From: Microbulbifer pacificus
GTDB taxonomy: Bacteria > Pseudomonadota > Gammaproteobacteria > Pseudomonadales > Cellvibrionaceae
Assembly (NCBI RefSeq): GCF_033723955.1
Contig: NZ_CP137555.1
Coordinates: 3,464,001 to 3,528,000 of the forward strand
Direction: 5' to 3'
DNA: 64,000 bases
Shown: piece after piece, positions 12,158-21,129 of the stretch
Layout of the letters: each line of letters opens with the position of its first letter
Position numbering within the stretch: the stretch's first letter is position 1
Notes under the pieces: model-generated
Databases searched by the model: none
What the model was told of the DNA's origin: nothing
Seen by the model: the letters and a program-made list of their open reading frames with translations, nothing else
Program-made: the position numbers and the translations under genes

Positions 12158-12718
12158 TTACTCGTCGGTTCCGTCTGAAATTTTTTCTGCCTGCGCGCCT
12201 TGCGCTGGCTCAATATTGGGTGTCTCTATTGCGGTATAGGGATCGTCAAATCCCAGCTGCGCCAGAATGCGGGTTTCGAGATTTTCCATGATCTCGGCCT
12301 CATCGTCCTCGATATGGTCGTAACCCAGGAGGTGTAGTGTGCCATGGACGACCATATGCGCCCAGTGCGCGCTCAGGGCTTTGTGCTGCTGTTCCGCTTC
12401 AAGGACCACTACCGGAGCGCAAATCACCAGGTCGCCAAGCAGCGGCAGACCCAGTTCCTCGGGGATATCCGCCGGGAACGAAAGCACATTGGTCGGTTTG
12501 TCCTTGCCGCGGTACTGGCTGTTGAGCGCCTGGCTTTCGTCTTCATCGACAATGCGCAGGGAGATTTCAGCCTCGGGGCGATGGATACCCACCGCGGCGG
12601 CGGCCCAGCGCGCGAGATCGTCATCGCAGGGCAGGTCTGGTTGGCTGGTGGCCCGCTGAACGTCGACAAATACATCAGCGGGCACCAGCGGCGAGGATTC
12701 GGATTGGTTCTTGTTCAT
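12158..12718 (-). CDS. ybeY: Endoribonuclease/rRNA maturation factor YbeY
   Basis: YbeY is a zinc-dependent factor in 16S rRNA 3'-end maturation and ribosome quality control. The 186-residue product carries the family signature H-x3-H-x5-H as [11 protein letters not shown] (His125, His129, His135). The start at 12718 lies 10 bp after the phoH stop. An ATG at 12739 overlapping phoH would add seven residues and has a GGAG close by, so the exact start is uncertain. Confidence 0.94.
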   Translation of the reverse strand: MNKNQSESSPLVPADVFVDVQRATSQPDLPCDDDLARWAAAAVGIHRPEAEISLRIVDEDESQALNSQYRGKDKPTNVLSFPADIPEELGLPLLGDLVICAPVVVLEAEQQHKALSAHWAHMVVHGTLHLLGYDHIEDDEAEIMENLETRILAQLGFDDPYTAIETPNIEPAQGAQAEKISDGTDE

Positions 12719-12728
12719 GGGCGTTGCG

Positions 12729-13796
12729 TTAAGCCGCATCTTCTCCGGCTGCGCGCAGGGCTCTGCGGGCTTCGCGCTCCGCCTGCTGCTTCGCTTCCAC
12801 TTCCGCTTCGTGCACGTCGTAGGCTTCCACGATGCGCTGGACCAGCGGGTGACGCACGACGTCTTTGGCGCCGAAGTGGGTAAAGCTGATGCCGTTGACG
12901 TTATCCAGTACCTCGATGGCGTGACGCAGACCAGAAGCTGCACCGCGGGGCAGGTCGATCTGGCTGGGGTCGCCGGTAATGACCGCAGTGGAGCCGAATC
13001 CGATGCGGGTCAGGAACATTTTCATCTGTTCGCGGGTGGTGTTCTGGCTCTCGTCGAGGATAACGAAGGCGTTGTTCAGGGTGCGCCCGCGCATATAGGC
13101 CAGCGGCGCCACTTCGATCACGTTGCGCTCGATGAGTTTGCCCACGGTTTCAAAACCGAGCATTTCATAGAGTGCGTCGTAGAGAGGGCGCAAATAGGGG
13201 TCTACTTTCTGGCTCAGGTCGCCAGGCAGGAACCCGAGCTTTTCTCCCGCTTCCACCGCAGGGCGGACCAGCAGGATGCGCTCGACGGAATCTTTCAGCA
13301 GGGCCTCTACCGCGCAGGCAACGGCGAGGTAGGTTTTACCGGTACCGGCGGGGCCGACGCCGAAGTTGATATCGTGGGTCTGCACGGCGCGCACATATTT
13401 GCGCTGGTTTACCCCTCGCGGACGCACACTGCACTTCTTGGTGCGGATCAGGACCACCTGATCCCCTTCGCCTTCCGCAACGCTTTGCCGGGCGTCCACC
13501 AGCTCTTCGACACCCGACTGCTGCAGGGCGAGGTGAATCTCGTCCGGGGTCAGGCTGTCCTTTGCCCCGGTTTCCCGGTACAGGTTGCTCAGGATCTCGC
13601 CGGCGGCGCGGGCGGACCTGGCATCGCCGTAAATGGCAAACTGATTGCCGCGATTGCGGATTTCGATATCCAATCGCTGTTCAATCTGGCGCAGGTGTTG
13701 ATCGAATTGGCCACAGAGATTGGCCAGGCGGCGGGCGTCGTTGGGCTCAAGGGTGATGCTGTGAGCGAGGGCTTGTGTTTCCAAATTGGTTTCCAT
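12729..13796 (-). CDS. ybeZ: PhoH-family ATPase (YbeZ)
   Basis: This 355-residue PhoH-like ATPase has Walker A GPAGTGKT (148-155) and Walker [10 protein letters not shown] (about 244-252). YbeZ works with YbeY in RNA processing; the gene directly precedes ybeY with a 10-bp gap. It is the first gene of the ybeZ-ybeY-corC-lnt run, and miaB lies 164 bp upstream on the same strand. Confidence 0.94.
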   Translation of the reverse strand: METNLETQALAHSITLEPNDARRLANLCGQFDQHLRQIEQRLDIEIRNRGNQFAIYGDARSARAAGEILSNLYRETGAKDSLTPDEIHLALQQSGVEELVDARQSVAEGEGDQVVLIRTKKCSVRPRGVNQRKYVRAVQTHDINFGVGPAGTGKTYLAVACAVEALLKDSVERILLVRPAVEAGEKLGFLPGDLSQKVDPYLRPLYDALYEMLGFETVGKLIERNVIEVAPLAYMRGRTLNNAFVILDESQNTTREQMKMFLTRIGFGSTAVITGDPSQIDLPRGAASGLRHAIEVLDNVNGISFTHFGAKDVVRHPLVQRIVEAYDVHEAEVEAKQQAEREARRALRAAGEDAA

Positions 13797-13910
13797 GCAC
13801 CTTTCGTCTATGGGTTCTGACTGTAGGTTATACCCATTTCGCCAATATAGGAAAGGCTGGATTGTGACGATTGGGTTCTAACCAGTCTCACGGCTTATAA
13901 CAGCGGAGTA

Positions 13911-13941
13911 TGACCGTTCGGGGTTCCTGTCCGAACGGTCA
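13911..13941. other. Perfect 11-bp hairpin between miaB and phoH
   Basis: TGACCGTTCGG (13911-13921) pairs with CCGAACGGTCA (13931-13941) around a 9-nt loop. It lies 20 nt after the miaB stop on the minus strand. There is no T tract, so it may be an intra-operon attenuator, an RNA processing site or an operator rather than a full terminator. Confidence 0.5.
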
Positions 13942-13960
13942 CTGCCCGATCATTGCGAGA

Positions 13961-15340
13961 CTAGACCAGAGGCCCTTCCAGTTCGGAGGCTACCAGGGTT
14001 CCGCGCAGGGAGTTCGGCAGCGCTTCCTCGATCAGCACATCGGCGAACTTGCCGATCAGTTCCAGCTGATCGCAGCGGAAATTGACCACGCGGTTGTTTT
14101 CGGTGCGGCCCTGCAACTGTCCCGGGTCTTTCTTGGAAACGCCGCTCACCAGTACCCGCTCCACATTGCCTACCATGCGGCGCGCGATCTCCGCGGCCTG
14201 CTGGTTGATACGGTGCTGCAGCAGTTGCAGGCGCTGCTTTTTCAGCTCTTCCGGGGTGTCGTCCGGCAGGTCTGCGGCCGGGGTGCCCGGGCGGGGGGAA
14301 TAGATGAAGCTGAAGGACAGGTCGAAACCCACATCCTGGATCAGTTTCATGGTGGCTTCGAAGTCTTTTTCGGTCTCCCCGGGGAAGCCGACAATAAAGT
14401 CGGAAGACAGGCAGATATCCGGGCGGATGGCCTTGAGGCGGCGGATCTTCGACTTGTATTCCAGCGCCGTGTGGCCGCGCTTCATCGCCATCAGGATGCG
14501 GTCGGAACCGCTCTGTACCGGCAGGTGCAGGTGGTTCACCAGTTCCGGTACTTCCGCATAGACGTCGATCAGCGCATCGGAAAACTCCACCGGGTGTGAG
14601 GTGGTGTAGCGGATGCGGTCGATACCGTCGATGGCGGCTACATAGGTGATCAGCTCGGCGAAATCGACCATCTGGCCATCTTCGCCCGCCGCGCGGTAGG
14701 CGTTCACGTTCTGGCCCAGCAGGTTCACTTCGCGCACACCCTGTGCGGCCAGGTGTGCCACTTCTTCCAGCACGTCTGCCACCGGGCGGCTCACTTCCTC
14801 ACCGCGGGTGTAGGGCACCACACAGAAGGTGCAGTATTTGGAACAGCCTTCCATGATGGAGACGAACGCGCTCACGCCGTCGGCCTCCGGTTGCGGCAGG
14901 CGGTCGAACTTCTCGATTTCCGGGAAGGAAACGTCCACCACAATGGCCCCGTTCTGCTGTTTGCGGGTTTCCATCATCTCCGGCAGGCGGTGCAGGGTCT
15001 GGGGGCCGAATACCAGGTCGACGTAGGGCGCGCGCTTGGCGATGGCCTCTCCTTCCTGACTGGCCACGCAGCCGCCCACGCCGATCACCAGATCGGGATT
15101 CTTTTCCTTGAGGTGCTTCCAGCGGCCCAGCTGGTGGAATAATTTTTCCTGTGCTTTCTCACGGATAGAACAGGTGTTCACCAGCAGCACATCTGCCTCT
15201 TCCGGATCATCCGTGGGCACCATCTGGTGGGATTCGCCCAGCAGGTCCCGCATGCGCGCAGAATCGTATTCGTTCATCTGGCAGCCATGGGTTTTGATGA
15301 AGAGCTTTTTCACCGGTTTTTCGGACGGTTGAGAAGACAT
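13961..15340 (-). CDS. miaB: tRNA-2-methylthio-N6-dimethylallyladenosine synthase
   Basis: MiaB is a radical-SAM methylthiotransferase that makes ms2i6A at tRNA position 37. The 459-residue product has the N-terminal cluster cysteines Cys20 (HGCQMN), Cys57 (NTCSIR) and Cys91 (GGCVAS). The radical-SAM triad is CSKYCTFC (Cys166, 170, 173), and a TRAM domain lies at the C terminus. It is divergent from the DUF1820 gene and upstream of phoH-ybeY, the usual order. Confidence 0.96.
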   Translation of the reverse strand: MSSQPSEKPVKKLFIKTHGCQMNEYDSARMRDLLGESHQMVPTDDPEEADVLLVNTCSIREKAQEKLFHQLGRWKHLKEKNPDLVIGVGGCVASQEGEAIAKRAPYVDLVFGPQTLHRLPEMMETRKQQNGAIVVDVSFPEIEKFDRLPQPEADGVSAFVSIMEGCSKYCTFCVVPYTRGEEVSRPVADVLEEVAHLAAQGVREVNLLGQNVNAYRAAGEDGQMVDFAELITYVAAIDGIDRIRYTTSHPVEFSDALIDVYAEVPELVNHLHLPVQSGSDRILMAMKRGHTALEYKSKIRRLKAIRPDICLSSDFIVGFPGETEKDFEATMKLIQDVGFDLSFSFIYSPRPGTPAADLPDDTPEELKKQRLQLLQHRINQQAAEIARRMVGNVERVLVSGVSKKDPGQLQGRTENNRVVNFRCDQLELIGKFADVLIEEALPNSLRGTLVASELEGPLV

Positions 15341-15527
15341 AATACGCCTGGTTAAAAACTGGTCAGTTCAAAAGGTGGGGCATTATACCGGCCGCTCTGG
15401 GGGCTGCATAGACGGGGGCTGGTTACAGTGATAATCTTCCGCGCTTTTTCGGGGGCAGCTCGCCCCGGAACTCGCTCCGGATCTTGCCCGACACTAGAAT
15501 TCAGCGGGCGCTCTATCAGAGATTTTC

Positions 15528-15860
15528 ATGGCCAACCCAATCTACAAAGTTATTTTTCTCAACCAGAACCAGGTGTTCGAGCTCTACGCCCGCGCCATCT
15601 ATCAGAGCGAGATGTATGGCTTTATCGAGGTCGAAGAGTTTGTGTTCGGGGAAAAGTCACAACTGGTTGTGGACCCCAGTGAGGAAAAGCTGAAGAACGA
15701 ATTTGCTTCAGTGAAGCGCTCCTACATTCCCCTGCACAGTATTGTGCGTATCGACGAAGTGGAAAAAGAAGGTGTGGGCAAGGTACACGAAGTGAAAGGG
15801 GACAAGATCGCCCACTTCCCGTTCCCCACCCCGCTGCGTCCCCCGGTCGACTCAGAGTGA
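15528..15860 (+). CDS. DUF1820 family protein
   Basis: This 110-residue protein begins MANPIYKVIFLNQNQVFE and has the IDEVEKEGVGK stretch, both typical of DUF1820. This is a small cytosolic family of unknown function, common in Pseudomonas-like gammaproteobacteria and often found beside miaB. It is divergent from miaB and is followed by a strong terminator, so it is a single-gene unit. Confidence 0.85.
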   Translation: MANPIYKVIFLNQNQVFELYARAIYQSEMYGFIEVEEFVFGEKSQLVVDPSEEKLKNEFASVKRSYIPLHSIVRIDEVEKEGVGKVHEVKGDKIAHFPFPTPLRPPVDSE

Positions 15861-15891
15861 CCGACCGGCGAGTCTTTACTTGCAGGAATCC

Positions 15892-15922
15892 AAAAAACGG
15901 GCCTTGATGGCCCGTTTTTTTT
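15892..15922 (+). terminator. Rho-independent terminator after the DUF1820 gene
   Basis: AAAAAACGGGCC pairs with GGCCCGTTTTTT around a short TTGAT-type loop and ends in eight T residues (15915-15922). The rest of 15923-16189 shows no credible gene. A TAAAAT-like -10 at about 16158-16163 precedes the next gene. Confidence 0.9.
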
Positions 15923-16189
15923 GGGCTTTATTTTGCCCCCATTTCCGGGCGCTGCGCCGGATCCCTCGCAGTCGGTTTAGTCCTGCGACAGATAATGGAA
16001 TTTCTGGCGCGGGGATTTGCTTTTTGGCAACGGTTTATCGAAATGGCGCTGACGACAACCGGCGGCCATCTATTCTGAGAAAAGGAAAACGCGCACCGTC
16101 CGTCCGCGATCCGGGTTTTGAATCCGGGCGTGAGACCGGCGCTGCAATTTCCGAAACCTAAAATGTAGTGGAAGTTTTTAGGTGATCTC

Positions 16190-17563
16190 ATGACTTCAAT
16201 ACCGGCCATCAAAACCGCCATCTCCGCGCTCAAAATCGAGCAGCGTGTCGAGCGCGACGTGAAAGCGGGAATCCCCGAGGTAGACCGTCGCAACCATACC
16301 GAAAGCGAGGAAAGCCTGCGGGCCTATGTAGTGCGCGAGGTGATCGGCAGGGTGCACGAAAACCGCCAGACGGAACTGGACAAGGAGCTGGCTGACCGAA
16401 GTGAAGTGGATATCCGCCAGCTGTTCCAGGAAATGAAAAATATCGAGTCGCTGGTGGAAAAGAAGGTTGGTGGCCGGCTGGCCAGCCTGATCGGCGGGTT
16501 AAAGCGCAGTGCCCAGGACTACTCTGCGGTGCGTATGGACCTGGAGATTTTCCGCCATCGCAATGGGCTTACACGTGAAGCGGTATATCCCGAATCCAAG
16601 CTGCTGCATTATTCCGTGATCTTTTTTATTGTCATTCTGGAAACACTGCTGAATGCGTTTTTCCTCTCTAAAGGCAGTGAACTTGGACTGGTCGGTGGAT
16701 TTTTCCAGGCCTTTATCATCGCCCTGATTAATCTCGGGCTCGCCGCCTTTATGGCATTCTCCCTCAGAAACTGCTTTCACCAGAACCTGGCGAGAAAGAC
16801 ATTCTCTGCCGTGCTGTTGTCTGCGGTGGTCACGCTTTCCATTGTGTTTGTGCTGGGTGTAGGCCACTACCGAGAAGCGCTGGAACAGGACCCGTTTACT
16901 GCCTCGCAGCTGGCTATAAATAGTTTGCGCGTAACGCCGCTGGCGATTGAGGATTTCAATTCCTGGGTAATGATGGTGGTGAGCATTATTGCGCTGGCGT
17001 TGCTCAGTACCAAATTTTTCGTGGTGGATGATCGCTACCCGGGCTATACGGCGGTCACCCGTCGCATGCGCAATTTGCAGAAGGCCTGGGGCGAGAGCTT
17101 TGAAGACGCCATAGAAGGGGTCAATGAAGTGGTGGATGAGCTGCACGAGCTGCTGGCAGAGAAAGAGAAAACTCTGCGCGCCCAGTTTATCCAGTTCAAG
17201 GCCAGCATCGAGCGCAGCGAGGAGATTCACCGGCATTATCAGGAAGATATTGTCAAAGCGCAGACATTGCTGGACGAGCTGATCCGTTACTACCAGTCCT
17301 ATTCCGCGCGCATGATGAATCGTCGCGCGGCATATTTTGGCGAGTTGCTGCGTTTTGAACTGGATAAGATACCGCGCCTGAATACCACCGGGCTGGAGCA
17401 GCACCAGCGGGACCTGTCGGTATTCGAAGAGCTGATGGCGGAGCTGGATCAGGTGTACGACCAGAGTATCGCAACGGTAAATCAGCGCTGTGATGAAATT
17501 CAACAGTCCCTAACCGCGCTGGTGGACAAGCTCGAGTTGGATCACGGATTGCGGAGAGCGTGA
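16190..17563 (+). CDS. Unrecognised four-helix membrane protein with coiled coils
   Basis: I do not recognise this 457-residue protein. An acidic, helical N-terminal part (1-135) is followed by four hydrophobic segments (about 139-159, 166-192, 205-224 and 256-278). A long charged helical C-terminal part (295-455) is rich in Glu/Lys and probably forms coiled coils in the cytoplasm. The start has AGGTGA 5 nt upstream. The next gene begins 4 nt after its stop and encodes a single-pass protein with a VWA-like domain, so the two almost certainly act together. The 4-TM plus 1-TM arrangement recalls MotA/MotB- or ZorA/ZorB-type pairs only in outline; no sequence link was seen. Confidence 0.8.
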   Translation: MTSIPAIKTAISALKIEQRVERDVKAGIPEVDRRNHTESEESLRAYVVREVIGRVHENRQTELDKELADRSEVDIRQLFQEMKNIESLVEKKVGGRLASLIGGLKRSAQDYSAVRMDLEIFRHRNGLTREAVYPESKLLHYSVIFFIVILETLLNAFFLSKGSELGLVGGFFQAFIIALINLGLAAFMAFSLRNCFHQNLARKTFSAVLLSAVVTLSIVFVLGVGHYREALEQDPFTASQLAINSLRVTPLAIEDFNSWVMMVVSIIALALLSTKFFVVDDRYPGYTAVTRRMRNLQKAWGESFEDAIEGVNEVVDELHELLAEKEKTLRAQFIQFKASIERSEEIHRHYQEDIVKAQTLLDELIRYYQSYSARMMNRRAAYFGELLRFELDKIPRLNTTGLEQHQRDLSVFEELMAELDQVYDQSIATVNQRCDEIQQSLTALVDKLELDHGLRRA

Positions 17564-17567
17564 AGCC

Positions 17568-18371
17568 ATGGCAGTGGGACGACGTCGCGGGCAACGCCGG
17601 GGCCGGTATTCATGGGAAGACAAGAAAGGGATGGCGATTATTGGTGTCAGTCTCGCCATAATTGCATTGCTGGCACTGTTCACACTAAAGGTGGCGCGCG
17701 CTCCCGAGCGAAATTATGATCCTGTAACCCTGTGTAATCCCAGCCTGCCGCGCGCTGCACAACACATCGTGGTGATTGATGCATCCGATACGCTTTCTGC
17801 TCATCAGACCCATTTCCTGAAAACCCATCTGGCGGGACTATTGGGAAGTGCGGCAGTCAACGACCGCTTCTCGATTTTTGTGCTGGATGATCATTACAAC
17901 GGCCTGTCTGAACCTGTTGTGGACCTGTGCAAGCCAAGTTCAGGCAAGGATGTGAGTACCTTGACCGCGAATCGCCAATTTGTGGAGGCGCTTTACCAGC
18001 AGCGTTTTGAGCAGCCGCTGGATCTGGCCATCGCGCGAGCGGTAGGAGGAAGTGAACAGCCTGTTTCCCCCATCTTCGAGGCGCTCTCGGATGTGGCGGC
18101 GTTGAATCATTTCGACCCCGCGGCGGAGAATGTTCACCTCACCATCGTCAGCGACATGATCCAGAATTCCCGCGCCGGTTCTGTATTCAAATTGGGCTCG
18201 GCGGCCATCGACCAGTTGCCGCCGATCGATTTGCGCCGGGCGCGCACCCGCGTTTACTGGCTGGATCGGGAGAAATACCAGCGCTACCAGACCTCGGAGC
18301 TACAGGCCAGTTGGCAGGATTACCTGGGCAGCGTTTCCCGCCTGGAAACCATTCAACGGGTGCGAAATTAG
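17568..18371 (+). CDS. Unrecognised single-pass protein with VWA-like domain
   Basis: The 267-residue protein has a strongly basic N terminus (GRRRGQRRGR), one transmembrane helix at about residues 22-41 and a soluble domain. By the positive-inside rule the soluble domain faces the periplasm. It contains IVVIDASDTLS (Asp71, Ser73, Thr75), which resembles the DxSxS/T metal-site motif of von Willebrand A domains, and later LTIVSDMIQNS, where a second metal ligand could lie. It starts 4 nt after the preceding membrane-protein gene. The VWA assignment is inferred from motif and layout only. Confidence 0.78.
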   Translation: MAVGRRRGQRRGRYSWEDKKGMAIIGVSLAIIALLALFTLKVARAPERNYDPVTLCNPSLPRAAQHIVVIDASDTLSAHQTHFLKTHLAGLLGSAAVNDRFSIFVLDDHYNGLSEPVVDLCKPSSGKDVSTLTANRQFVEALYQQRFEQPLDLAIARAVGGSEQPVSPIFEALSDVAALNHFDPAAENVHLTIVSDMIQNSRAGSVFKLGSAAIDQLPPIDLRRARTRVYWLDREKYQRYQTSELQASWQDYLGSVSRLETIQRVRN

Positions 18372-18537
18372 AACCAGATTTCTCTTTCCTGACTTTGTTG
18401 TCACCGGTTTTCTCATTTCCGCCCGGCTGACACAGAAGCTTCAAGAATCAGCCGCCGATTTGTAAGAAAACTCCCGCAAAGTTTCCGTCAACAGGATATC
18501 CCCAACCGATTTTCCTAACCGACGACGGGACTTGCCA

Positions 18538-19329
18538 ATGAGTAACAGATATCGCGCACTGTGGATTTCCGATGTTCACCTGGGCAGCCGGGACTGCGAG
18601 CCGCAGCGGCTGGCGGACTTCCTCGTCCAGAATACTGCGGACACGGTGTACCTGGTGGGCGACATCTTCGATATGAAGGCCATGTCCCAGGGCAGGGGTA
18701 GCTGGTGCCACGCATCCAGCATGCTGCTGGAAATGCTCTCGGACCTCAGCACCCGTGTTCCCGAAATCATCTACGTTCCCGGCAACCACGATGCCCCCAT
18801 GCGCAGCTGGGCCGGCAAGCGCCTTGGCAATATCCGTGTGGAGCGCGAGTGGACCCACACCACCGTCGATGGCAAGCGCTACTGGGTCACCCACGGTGAT
18901 CAATTCGAGCACCACATCGAGATCAATCCCGTCAGCTACCACATCGGCGATCAGAGCTATTACCTGATGTTGCGTATCAACCGCTGGATCAACTACTGGC
19001 GCAGTCGCTTCGACAAGCCCTGGTGGTCCCTCGCCAACCATGTGAAAAACCGCGTGAATGCAGCGCGGCGGATGATGAACAAGTTCGAGGAGGTGGCGAT
19101 CCGCGAAACCGGTCGCCGCGGTTTTGACGGCATTATCTGTGGGCATATCCACCGCGCCAGCATCCGTCACTGCGAGGCCAGAGACAAGGCGGTTACCTAT
19201 GCCAACTGCGGCGACTGGGTCGATTCCATGACTGCGGTGGTCGAGGAAAAAAGCGGTGCATTGAATGTTCTCCACTGGCACCGCACTCCTAAAATTGCCC
19301 GTATCATGACCGAGGCGGTGGCCGCATGA
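18538..19329 (+). CDS. LpxH-like metallophosphoesterase
   Basis: This 263-residue protein has the calcineurin-like motifs DVHLGS, VGDIFDM, PGNHDAP, THGDQFE and CGHIHRA in order. That pattern fits the COG2908 group, which includes UDP-2,3-diacylglucosamine diphosphatase LpxH, but this longer form is often not the true lipid A enzyme. The ATG at 18538 is preferred over a TTG two codons upstream. Its stop overlaps the start of the acyltransferase gene (ATGA), so the two are translationally coupled. A phosphatase role in lipid metabolism is inferred. Confidence 0.85.
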   Translation: MSNRYRALWISDVHLGSRDCEPQRLADFLVQNTADTVYLVGDIFDMKAMSQGRGSWCHASSMLLEMLSDLSTRVPEIIYVPGNHDAPMRSWAGKRLGNIRVEREWTHTTVDGKRYWVTHGDQFEHHIEINPVSYHIGDQSYYLMLRINRWINYWRSRFDKPWWSLANHVKNRVNAARRMMNKFEEVAIRETGRRGFDGIICGHIHRASIRHCEARDKAVTYANCGDWVDSMTAVVEEKSGALNVLHWHRTPKIARIMTEAVAA

Positions 19330-21002
19330 TCCAGCTCGAAAACCTGTTACACAAAAATCCCTGGTACAGTGCCGCGCCGCAAAGTCCTACAAGACGGCTG
19401 GTTTCTGCCACGGTTAAAAAAATCTGTTGCGAGCAGCAGCTTCAGCAATTCGGCAGGGATTTTCCACATCTGGGCGGACTCGACTTTATCCGCCAGGTAT
19501 TCCGCTCCTTCGATTTTCGTTACGACGTCAATCTGGCAGAGCTGGAAAGGATTCCCACCAGCGGACCACTGGTGATCGTTTCCAACCATCCGCTCGGTAG
19601 CCTCGACGGACTCGCGCTCATCGATCTGGTGGCGCGAGTGCGCCGGGACGTAAAGGCGGTGGCGAGTCAGCTGCTGTGGAATATCGAACCCCTGCGCAGC
19701 TACCTGCTGCCGGTGGACAACTTCAACGGCCGTACCCGCCGCGAGGATGTCGAGGGTATCTACAGCCACCTGCGCGCCGGCGGCGCCATCATTGTTTTCC
19801 CCGCCGGGGAAGTGTCCCGCCTTACCCACCAGGGCGTACGCGACGGTCTCTGGAACCCGGGTTTTATCCGCTTTGCCGACAAGACCGGTGCACCGATACT
19901 GCCGGTGCAGGTGCGCGGCAGAAACTCTCTGTGGTGGTATGGCCTGTCCATGGTCCACAAGCCCCTGTCCACCCTGTGGCTGGTGCGGGAAATGTTCAAA
20001 CAGGTGCGCCGCGGTATCGATATTCGTATCGGCATGCCGGTGGCACCGGAGCACTACCGCGCTTGGCCCATGGCGCCACGGGCGCAGGCCAAGTTGTGGA
20101 AAAAACAGGTCTATCGCCTGCACAAAAATCCCCAGGGTTTGGCACCGGAACCTATTGCAGGTGCGGAAGCCGCAGCAGACATCGCCGCAGTGCTGGCACA
20201 CTGTGAGACCCTGGTGGCGCAGGGTGAGTTCGAGGTAAAACTCTACCGCCAGCAGCCGGACTGCCCGGTAATGCGCGAGCTGTCGCGCCTGCGGGAAATC
20301 GCTTTCCGCGCTGTGGGCGAGGGCACCGGCAACAGCCGCGACTGGGATGCGTTCGATGCCTGGTACGACCATCTGCTGCTGTGGGACAAAGATCGCCAGC
20401 GTCTTGCCGGCGCCTACCGCCTGGTGAGCACCGGCGGACTCACCGCGGACAAGATCTACAGTACCACCCTGTTCAATTACTCCCGTTCACCGGAGGAGTG
20501 CCTGCCGGCTTCCGCAGAGCTCGGTCGCAGCTTCCTGCTACCAGACTACTGGCGCAGCCGCGGGCTCGACCTGCTTTGGTGCGGTATCGGCCAGTGGATA
20601 CAGCGCAACAATCGCCGCTATCTGTTTGGCCCGGTATCCATGCCCGGTAACTTTTCCCGCCGCGCCAAGTCCGCCATCGTGCGCTATTTTCTGCACCACT
20701 TCGCCACCCATCAACCGATGGGCAATGCGCGCCTGCCGTTTATCGAGGCGCGTTCCGACTTGCCGGAGCTGGCAGGCGACGCCAACGAAGATATGCTGCA
20801 GTTGAAGCAGATCCTGAAAGAGGAGGGGGTCGTACTGCCACCGCTCTTCAAAAAATACACCGCAGTTACTGTCCCGGGCGGCACCAGCTTCCACGCCTTC
20901 AATATCGACCCTGATTTCTGCGATTCGGTAGATGGACTGGTTGTGGTAGATCTGGAAAAGATGGATGCGAAGTTCGCCAGACGCTACATGGCGGCGGGTT
21001 AA
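19326..21002 (+). CDS. olsF: Bifunctional ornithine-lipid acyltransferase, OlsF type
   Basis: The 558-residue protein joins two acyltransferase domains. The N-terminal half is PlsC-like, with the variant motif NHPLGSLDG (residues 87-95) and FPAGEVSR. The C-terminal half (about 300-555) resembles the OlsB N-acyltransferase, with AGAYRLVST and the ELGRSFLLPDYW segment. In characterised OlsF proteins the C-terminal part makes lyso-ornithine lipid and the N-terminal part adds the second fatty acid, giving a phosphorus-free membrane lipid. It overlaps the upstream phosphoesterase gene by 4 nt. Phosphate-dependent control is plausible, but no Pho box was seen upstream. Confidence 0.82.
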   Translation: MIQLENLLHKNPWYSAAPQSPTRRLVSATVKKICCEQQLQQFGRDFPHLGGLDFIRQVFRSFDFRYDVNLAELERIPTSGPLVIVSNHPLGSLDGLALIDLVARVRRDVKAVASQLLWNIEPLRSYLLPVDNFNGRTRREDVEGIYSHLRAGGAIIVFPAGEVSRLTHQGVRDGLWNPGFIRFADKTGAPILPVQVRGRNSLWWYGLSMVHKPLSTLWLVREMFKQVRRGIDIRIGMPVAPEHYRAWPMAPRAQAKLWKKQVYRLHKNPQGLAPEPIAGAEAAADIAAVLAHCETLVAQGEFEVKLYRQQPDCPVMRELSRLREIAFRAVGEGTGNSRDWDAFDAWYDHLLLWDKDRQRLAGAYRLVSTGGLTADKIYSTTLFNYSRSPEECLPASAELGRSFLLPDYWRSRGLDLLWCGIGQWIQRNNRRYLFGPVSMPGNFSRRAKSAIVRYFLHHFATHQPMGNARLPFIEARSDLPELAGDANEDMLQLKQILKEEGVVLPPLFKKYTAVTVPGGTSFHAFNIDPDFCDSVDGLVVVDLEKMDAKFARRYMAAG

Positions 21003-21023
21003 CAAAATCTGATTCGACGTGCC

Positions 21024-21049
21024 GATGCGGGTAGAGGATTACCCGCATC
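21024..21049 (+). terminator. Hairpin after olsF, possible weak terminator
   Basis: GATGCGGGTA (21024-21033) pairs with TACCCGCATC (21040-21049) around a 6-nt loop, 21 nt after the olsF stop. The T run is missing, so termination strength is uncertain. Confidence 0.45.
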
Positions 21050-21129
21050 CGGCGCGCCAATCCCTCTGCTTTCCCCCCGCTCTGTTACGCTTGTGGTTCC
21101 CCAGTCTTTCCGTCCCCCGGATAACGGCC

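Noticed and set aside
15880..16161. Small open frames in the gap after the DUF1820 terminator
   Set aside because: One frame begins inside the terminator; none has a convincing ribosome-binding site or any recognisable feature.
16190..18371. Calling the membrane/VWA-like pair a Zorya or MotAB system
   Set aside because: Only the general topology is similar. No peptidoglycan-binding OmpA-like domain, conserved stator Asp or neighbouring Zorya effector gene was found.
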